A stretch of 64,000 nt of DNA from Lachnospiraceae bacterium. GTDB taxonomy: Bacteria; Bacillota; Clostridia; Lachnospirales; Lachnospiraceae. Shown piece after piece: positions 57,709-64,000 of the stretch. The position numbers were made by a program, and so were the translations under genes. Below the pieces are notes generated by a model, which ran no database searches, was not told the origin of the DNA, and saw nothing but the letters and a program-made list of their open reading frames with translations. The stretch's first letter is position 1. The number at the start of each line of letters is the position of its first letter. The DNA lies in contig JAFLTG010000001.1 of NCBI GenBank assembly GCA_022510545.1, forward strand, positions 1 through 64,000, written 5' to 3'.

Positions 57709-58497
57709 ATGCATAAATTGATAAAAAAGTTTTGTGTGCCGGGAATACTCTTTTGTTTCCAATTATTTGTGCTGAGTGCATGTACCGGTAAGGAAGATAT
57801 AGTACTGGAGCTGAGTGATTCAGGAACTCTTCAAATTTCGGAAATAGAAGAAATTTCCCAAACAGAAAAATTTTCCGAGACGGAGGAACTTCCCGGAACG
57901 GAATCTTACATATTAGCTGAAAGTATAAGCTCTGTTTCGGCATCAAATATTGACTCTGATACCGGGCAGACAGAAAAGATTTACGTACATATATGCGGAG
58001 CAGTAGCAGCTCCGGGTGTTTATGAACTTGAAGCAGACAGCCGCGTTTTTGAGGGGATTGAGGCTGCCGGTGGATTCAGGGAAGATGCCTGTGAAGATTA
58101 TGTAAACCAGGCCGGACGATTAAATGACGGAGAACGTCTTGTCATACCGACTATAGAAGAGATAGAGACGGCTAAGGCGGACGGAACATATCAGAACCTA
58201 TGGGTATCGGGAACGGCAACAGGCGGTGGTACGTCATCAGCCTATACTTCCGGTATCGAAGGTTCCGGAGTCGGACAATCAGGCAGTGCGGGAAACGGAG
58301 CCGGGTTGGTCAACATAAATACTGCATCTGAGAGCGAACTTGGCGCGATAAGCGGTATCGGAGCCGGCAAGGCAGCGGCCATTGTGAAATACAGACAGGA
58401 GAACGGGAGCTTTTCTTCTATTGAAGATATTATGAAGGTGAGCGGAATCAAAGAAGGCACCTACGAAAAAATAAAGGACAAGATTACCGTGAATTAG
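57709..58497 (+). CDS. comEA: ComEA-like DNA-binding lipoprotein (SLBB + helix-hairpin-helix)
   Basis: IYVHICGAVAAPGVYELEADSRVFEGIEAAGGF...VNINTASESELGAISGIGAGKAAAIVKYRQENGSFSSIEDIMKVSGI. Confidence 0.93.
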   Translation: MHKLIKKFCVPGILFCFQLFVLSACTGKEDIVLELSDSGTLQISEIEEISQTEKFSETEELPGTESYILAESISSVSASNIDSDTGQTEKIYVHICGAVAAPGVYELEADSRVFEGIEAAGGFREDACEDYVNQAGRLNDGERLVIPTIEEIETAKADGTYQNLWVSGTATGGGTSSAYTSGIEGSGVGQSGSAGNGAGLVNINTASESELGAISGIGAGKAAAIVKYRQENGSFSSIEDIMKVSGIKEGTYEKIKDKITVN

Positions 58498-58526
58498 ACT
58501 AGGTTGAGTAAGAATGAGGGAGTTCA

Positions 58527-59213
58527 ATGGGAAAGAGAGTTTTGGTTGTCGATGATGAAAAATTAATAGTTAAAGGAATACGCTTTAGTCTGGAACAGGA
58601 CGGAATGGAAGTTGACTGCGCCTATGACGGGGAAGAGGCATTAGAACTGGCAAAAAATAACCAGTATGATATGATTTTGCTGGATGTTATGCTGCCTAAG
58701 ATGAGTGGTTTTGAAGTGTGCCAGCAGATAAGGGAATTTTCAAGCACTCCTATAGTTATGTTAACCGCAAAAGGGGAGGATATGGACAAAATCCTCGGCC
58801 TTGAATATGGAGCAGATGACTATATCACCAAACCTTTTAACATTCTTGAGGTAAAGGCAAGGATCAAGGCTATCATGCGCCGAACCGGAGGCAAGAAAGA
58901 GGAAACAAACACTTCCAGAGTGATTGAGATTCGTGATATGAGGCTGGATTTAGACGGAAGGAGAGCATATATCAAGAACCGAGAGGTCAATCTGACAGCC
59001 AAGGAGTTCGAGGTATTGGAACTGCTTATGAAGAATCCGAACAAGGTATACAGTAGAGAAAATCTTTTGAACATCATCTGGGGCAGCGATTATCCGGGGG
59101 ATGTGCGTACTGTTGACGTACATATAAGACGGCTTAGGGAAAAAATCGAAGAGACACCCAGCGAGCCTATATATGTACATACAAAATGGGGAGTAGGTTA
59201 TTACTTTGCTTAA
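58527..59213 (+). CDS. OmpR-family response regulator
   Basis: VLVVDDEKLIVKGIRFSLEQDG...MILLDVMLPKMSGFEVC...DVRTVDVHIRRLREKIEETPSEPIYVHTKWGVGYYF. Confidence 0.97.
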   Translation: MGKRVLVVDDEKLIVKGIRFSLEQDGMEVDCAYDGEEALELAKNNQYDMILLDVMLPKMSGFEVCQQIREFSSTPIVMLTAKGEDMDKILGLEYGADDYITKPFNILEVKARIKAIMRRTGGKKEETNTSRVIEIRDMRLDLDGRRAYIKNREVNLTAKEFEVLELLMKNPNKVYSRENLLNIIWGSDYPGDVRTVDVHIRRLREKIEETPSEPIYVHTKWGVGYYFA

Positions 59214-60678
59214 AATAAATTTAGAGAAATTAAAGTTTCTGCGTAGTATTAAAATACGTATTTTTTTGATTGTCTTTATTATCGGCTTCATTCCAAGTAC
59301 GATAGCACGATATGCAATTCTTAAAAACTACGAACAGCGGGCGGTGGATCTGCGTACGTCTGATGTGCAGACACAGCTGAAAATTCTGGCAAACCACCTG
59401 ATTGCCTACCGCTATTTGCAGGACACATCTTCGGAGGTAATTGATGCGGAGCTGAATATGCTTTCAAATCTTTATGATGGCAGGGTTCTGATTATCAATA
59501 ATAACCTCAAGGTAGTCAAGGATACCTATGGTATAAGCGAGGGAAAAACGATTATATCAGAGGAGGTCATTCGCTGCCTAAAAGGCGTAAATACCAGTAA
59601 TTATGATTCTACCAATAATTTCATCGAAATGACAATTCCCATTATGGAAAGTCTGGAAGTTGATACATCGGAAATGCAGCCTATGGAGCCTAATTTGGCC
59701 AGCGGGGTTATGTTAACCAGCGTGTCTACGGACTATATTGCAACAACGATGGAGATTCTTAACAGAAAAGCCATTGTTGTTGAGGTTTTGGTTATTTTAA
59801 TAGTATTTATTATATCTATGCTTGCCTCATATGTGATAATAAGACCCTTTGAAAAAATTACAGAGGCGCTTAATCAGGTTAAAGAAGGCTACACTAATGA
59901 CCCTATCTCTGTATCCGACTGTCTCGAGACAGAGCATATTGGGGATGCTTTTAATCAGGTGCTCAGCCGTATGAAAGTTCTTGACGATTCCAGACAGGAA
60001 TTTGTATCAAACGTGTCCCATGAGCTCAAAACCCCGATTACTTCAATGAAGGTGCTGGCGGATTCACTTCGTGGACAGGAGGATGTTCCAATAGAGCTTT
60101 ATCGTGAGTTTATGGAAGATATTGCCGATGAAATAGACAGGGAAGATAAGATCATCAATGACCTGCTTGCTCTGATCAAAATGGACAGAACATCTTCGGA
60201 TTTGAATATTGCACAAGTAGATATTAATGTGCTGGTAGAGCTTATTATGAAAAGACTCCGCCCTATTGCCCTAAAGAAAAATATAGAACTTGTATATGAG
60301 AGTGTCAGACCTGTTTCAGCGGAAATCGACGAAGTAAAAATAACACTTGTTATTTCAAATCTGGTGGAAAATGCAATAAAGTATAATAAAGAGTTTGGCT
60401 GGGTTAAAGTGACTTTAGATGCTGACCATCAGTTCTTTACGGTTGAAGTTGCAGATTCGGGAATCGGAATTCCGGAGGAATCAATAGAACATATTTACGA
60501 GCGTTTTTATCGTGTGGATAAATCCCATTCAAGAGAGATTGACGGTACCGGACTGGGGCTGGCAATTACCAGAAGCGCCATATTGATGCATAGAGGCTCT
60601 ATTAAGGTAGTCAGTGAAGAAGGTGAGGGAACAACCTTTACGGTGAAAATTCCGTTGACTTATATTGCGGTGTCTTAG
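59206..60678 (+). CDS. HAMP-containing sensor histidine kinase
   Basis: FVSNVSHELKTPITSMKVLADSL...NLVENAIKYN...DSGIGIPEESIEHIYERFYRVDKSHSREIDGTGLGLAI. Confidence 0.97.
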   Translation: MLKINLEKLKFLRSIKIRIFLIVFIIGFIPSTIARYAILKNYEQRAVDLRTSDVQTQLKILANHLIAYRYLQDTSSEVIDAELNMLSNLYDGRVLIINNNLKVVKDTYGISEGKTIISEEVIRCLKGVNTSNYDSTNNFIEMTIPIMESLEVDTSEMQPMEPNLASGVMLTSVSTDYIATTMEILNRKAIVVEVLVILIVFIISMLASYVIIRPFEKITEALNQVKEGYTNDPISVSDCLETEHIGDAFNQVLSRMKVLDDSRQEFVSNVSHELKTPITSMKVLADSLRGQEDVPIELYREFMEDIADEIDREDKIINDLLALIKMDRTSSDLNIAQVDINVLVELIMKRLRPIALKKNIELVYESVRPVSAEIDEVKITLVISNLVENAIKYNKEFGWVKVTLDADHQFFTVEVADSGIGIPEESIEHIYERFYRVDKSHSREIDGTGLGLAITRSAILMHRGSIKVVSEEGEGTTFTVKIPLTYIAVS

Positions 60679-60733
60679 ATTCTGCAAGCGCTATTCGTCA
60701 TCACAAACTTGATTAAAACGAAAGGAACCATAT

Positions 60734-61708
60734 ATGCAGCCTAAGTTATCACAGATGAAATTATCCAAGATATTCAGAATAGTACTTCCTATACTCTGCA
60801 TTGCACTCCTGTGCAACCTTACCTCCTGTGGCAACGGCGAATATGAAACCGCCGGCAGAACTTATGAGGTGTATTATGTAAACAATGAAGAAACCCGCGT
60901 TGTTTCAAATGAGTATCAAACCGTTACTGAAGACAGTGAAGAAGTACTGGATGAGCTTATAGCGCAGCTTGGCACAATTCCATCCAGAATGGAATACAAG
61001 GCGCCGCTTGCAGAGAACTTTCAGTTGCTTGGTTATACCTGGGACGGCGAACAACTGACCCTTAACTTTGACAGAGATTACAAAGAAATGGGCAGTATCA
61101 AGGAAGTGCTGGTACGTGCGGCAATAGTCAGAACCCTGTCTCAGGTCGAAAATGTAAGATATATTTCTTTTACCGTACAGGGTGAACCCCTCATGGACAA
61201 TGGCGGGGCAGCAGTAGGCACTATGTCTGCGGATATGTTCATTGACAATGCCGGAGACGAAATCAACACTTATGAAAAAGTCAATCTCCACCTGTATTTT
61301 GCAAATGAAAACGGCGACAGGCTGGTGGAAGAAAACCAGAGAAACGTAGAATATAACAGTAATATTTCAGTGGAAAAACTGGTAGTGGAGAAATTGATTG
61401 AGGGGCCTCATTCGGATGGAGCTTATCCGACAGTCAATCCTGAAACCAAGGTGATCAGTGTTACCGTAAATGACAGAATATGTTATGTAAACCTGGACGA
61501 AGCGTTTTTAACCCAGCCCTATAATGTGACCTCGGATGTTACAATTTATTCAATAACCAATTCACTTGTAGAGCTGCCTAATATTAATAAAGTACAGATT
61601 TCGATTAACGGTGAAACCGCACTTTTATACAAGGAAAGCCTGAGCCTTACTACTATATTTGAGAGAAATCTGGACCTTATTGAAACTGAAGATTTGAAAT
61701 CAGAATAA
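60734..61708 (+). CDS. GerMN domain lipoprotein
   Basis: [16 protein letters not shown] lipobox; two repeats of the GerMN type ([42 protein letters not shown]). Confidence 0.88.
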   Translation: [324 protein letters not shown]

Positions 61709-61783
61709 GGCAATGCATCTGTTTCCGATTACGGGGATATCATTTGCATAAAAAGCTGTATATCAGCAGAAAGGAAAGTATTA

Positions 61784-64000
61784 TTGAGAAGACCGGTATG
61801 TGTTTTCGGCCTTGCCTTTGTACTTATATTATTGATTTACATGTATCTGTTTCCGCTTCCGGAGTTATCATTTGATGAAATTGACGGAAGCGAGGCAGTT
61901 ATTATAGGGCAGGTCGATAAGAAAGAATATCGCATTTCTTATGGAAAAGAAATTCTAGTTATTTATCTTAAGAAAGTTCAAGTTATAAATCCTCAAACAT
62001 TAGATGTTAAAAATAAAAAATTACAATTATCAGATGTATGGCCGGAGTCTGATCTGTCACAGATAAAAGGCGTACTGTGTTATATGAAAGACTCTCAGGC
62101 GCAGGAGCCTAAACTTGGAAGCTATATACGTATCAGCGGAAAATTTAAAGAGTTTGCAAAGGCTGCCAACCCCGGAGAATTCGATGCACGAAATTATTAT
62201 GGAATCCTGGGTATGCAGATACGGCTGCAGAATGGGGTTGTATTGGAGGAAAGCAGTAAATATGACGGTTTTCGCGAGAAATTGTGGAAACTGCGGCAGT
62301 ATCTATCCGCGCTTATTGATGTTTGTTTTAAAGAGGATGCTCATATCATCAAAGCTATGCTGCTTGGAGAAAAGACCGGACTGGATGAGGATACCAAGCT
62401 TTTATACCAGCTTAATGGAGTCATACATATCCTTAGTATCAGCGGTCTGCATATTTCAATTATCGGTATGGGGTTATATAAATTATTGCAAAAGCTCAGG
62501 TGTCCCATTATTATAAATGTCATTATTTCCATCTGCTTCATGCACAGTTATGGCATAATGACCGGAATGAGTATTTCAGCGATAAGAGCGATTGTGATGT
62601 TTGCTTTCCATATAGCGGCAGGAATATTCGGACGTACCTATGATATGCTTACAGCGATGGCTATTGTGGGTATTTCAATTCTTTTCAGACAGCCGTTTTA
62701 TCTATACCACAGTGGATTCCTGTTTTCTTTTGGAGCAATTCTGGCAATCGGTTTGTTTTTTCCGACAGTGGAAGAAAAACTATTGGGTGAGAGTAAAATA
62801 GAAAAAGTTATGTCAACCAGTCTCTCGATTTCTATTGTTACGCTTCCGGTATATCTTTGTTTCTATTATGAATATCCACTATACTCTGTATTGCTAAATC
62901 TCATTATTATTCCCGGAACTACCCTGATTGTATATGATGGACTGATAAGTATTGCTGCCGCCATAATTTATCTTCCTCTTGGAAAATATACCGCATTTCC
63001 GGCCCGGCTGATTTTCAGATTTTATGAGTTTTGCTGCAACTCTACTCTCAAATTTCCGGGCAGCAGAAGCATACTTGGAAAGCCTGAAAGCTGGCAGATA
63101 TTTATTTTTATAGTAATAATAGTTGTTTTGGTACTTGGAAGCAGCAAATGGACTAAGCTGCAATTCTGGCAGTGGCTTCTGGCCGCACTATTATGCATAA
63201 CTATGCGTTTTCATAGCGGTCTTGTGATTACGGTCCTCGATGTAGGACAGGGAGACGGAATTTATATCACCGATGAAAATAACAATCGTTATTTTATAGA
63301 CGGCGGAAGCTCCAGCAAAAGTGATGTCGGGACCTATCAGATACTGCCCTTTTTAAAAGCGGAAGGAGCTGACAGAATGACCGCTATCTTTGTGACCCAC
63401 ATGGACAGCGACCACTACAATGGCATTGCTGCATTGATAGAGGATATGGCTCAGGGCGGCATAGTAATTGAGAATCTTATTATGCCTGATATAGGTGAGA
63501 AAAGCAGGAGTGATGCCTATTATGAATTGGTTGGACAGGCGAAGGCGGAAGGGATAAATGTACTTTATATCCATAAAGGAGAAAGTATACAAAACGGAAA
63601 ACTAAAGCTGACCTGCCTACACCCGGATGCCGGAGAGGATAGGGAAGATACCAATGCTGCATCTACGGTTCTGTATCTGGAATATGAAGCCTTCAGTGCG
63701 CTGTTTACCGGAGATTTGGAAGGAGATGGAGAAAAGAGTGTTACGGAGTATTTGGCAGAAAATGAGAAAATAATTGCCCCTGATGCAGACACTCTGACAA
63801 AAAATGACATGACTGTCACAAATAAAGACATAACCCTGCTAAAAGTAGCACATCATGGCTCCAGAAATTCCACCGCCCAATCATTCTTGGATATAGTATC
63901 TCCTCGCATTGCCATCATCTCAGCCGGCAGAGATAACAGCTACGGACATCCGCATGCAGAAACACTTGAGCGTCTTAATAACGCCGGCTGCCGGATTTAC
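61784..64000 (+). CDS. comEC: DNA internalization-related competence protein ComEC/Rec2 (3' truncated by window; absent from supplied ORF track)
   Basis: Open frame from TTG 61784 (after aaaggaaag RBS) to window end: ANPGEFDARNYYG, LLGEKTGLD...LYQLNGVIHILSISGLHISIIG, ISAIRAIVMF, VLDVGQGDGIYI, FIDGGSSSKSDVG, VTHMDSDHYNG, LKVAHHGSRNST, AIISAGRDNSYGHPH. Confidence 0.95.
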   Translation, partial: MRRPVCVFGLAFVLILLIYMYLFPLPELSFDEIDGSEAVIIGQVDKKEYRISYGKEILVIYLKKVQVINPQTLDVKNKKLQLSDVWPESDLSQIKGVLCYMKDSQAQEPKLGSYIRISGKFKEFAKAANPGEFDARNYYGILGMQIRLQNGVVLEESSKYDGFREKLWKLRQYLSALIDVCFKEDAHIIKAMLLGEKTGLDEDTKLLYQLNGVIHILSISGLHISIIGMGLYKLLQKLRCPIIINVIISICFMHSYGIMTGMSISAIRAIVMFAFHIAAGIFGRTYDMLTAMAIVGISILFRQPFYLYHSGFLFSFGAILAIGLFFPTVEEKLLGESKIEKVMSTSLSISIVTLPVYLCFYYEYPLYSVLLNLIIIPGTTLIVYDGLISIAAAIIYLPLGKYTAFPARLIFRFYEFCCNSTLKFPGSRSILGKPESWQIFIFIVIIVVLVLGSSKWTKLQFWQWLLAALLCITMRFHSGLVITVLDVGQGDGIYITDENNNRYFIDGGSSSKSDVGTYQILPFLKAEGADRMTAIFVTHMDSDHYNGIAALIEDMAQGGIVIENLIMPDIGEKSRSDAYYELVGQAKAEGINVLYIHKGESIQNGKLKLTCLHPDAGEDREDTNAASTVLYLEYEAFSALFTGDLEGDGEKSVTEYLAENEKIIAPDADTLTKNDMTVTNKDITLLKVAHHGSRNSTAQSFLDIVSPRIAIISAGRDNSYGHPHAETLERLNNAGCRIY
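63805..63818. repeat. TGACA-N4-TGTCA dyad
   Basis: tgacatgactgtca inside comEC insertion. Confidence 0.85.

Noticed and set aside
62115-62516. 133-aa ORF listed in the track inside comEC
   Set aside because: Out-of-frame ORF within the long ComEC reading frame that the track omitted because it has no stop in the window.
1-64000. CRISPR array, rRNA or tRNA genes, IS transposase
   Set aside because: No regularly spaced direct repeats, rRNA signatures, cloverleaf-like sequences or transposase ORFs recognised on reading; a tRNAscan/ISfinder run would be needed to exclude fully.

Overview
The window looks like one contiguous piece of a Firmicutes chromosome, probably Lachnospiraceae-like (spore genes spoVAD, spoVAE-like and GerMN; codon usage; pathway content). 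About 1.1-36.4 kb is a large pectin/galacturonate utilisation region: GH4 galacturonidase-like, two KDG kinases, KDPG aldolase, an RpiB-like isomerase, kduI, uxaC, uxaB, uxaA, a kduD-like SDR, GH28, two GH105, two GH43 (one fused to ankyrin repeats), an SGNH esterase, an lplABC-like ABC importer and a MATE transporter. It is interrupted by ackA/pta, a spoVAD...spoVAE-like segment containing ridA, and a serine hydrolase. About 36.6-41.2 kb is a visibly more GC-rich LPQTG surface protein/sortase pair. An ECF sigma operon ending in a DUF4097-like repeat protein follows, then argG, argJ-argB-argD, an orphan solute-binding protein, comEA, a two-component system, a GerMN lipoprotein and a 3'-truncated comEC that is absent from the supplied ORF track. 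Main unexplained signals: (1) a dispersed family of short dyads, TTGAC-N7-GTCAA (9 perfect copies) and TGACA-N4-TGTCA (7 perfect copies), scattered through unrelated genes and intergenic DNA; (2) a covarying multi-hairpin element placed right after stop codons (3 copies); (3) a ~139-bp imperfect palindrome at 3146-3284; (4) an apparently orphan, possibly decayed ToxN/AbiQ type III toxin. All calls are from reading the sequence; no database search was run.
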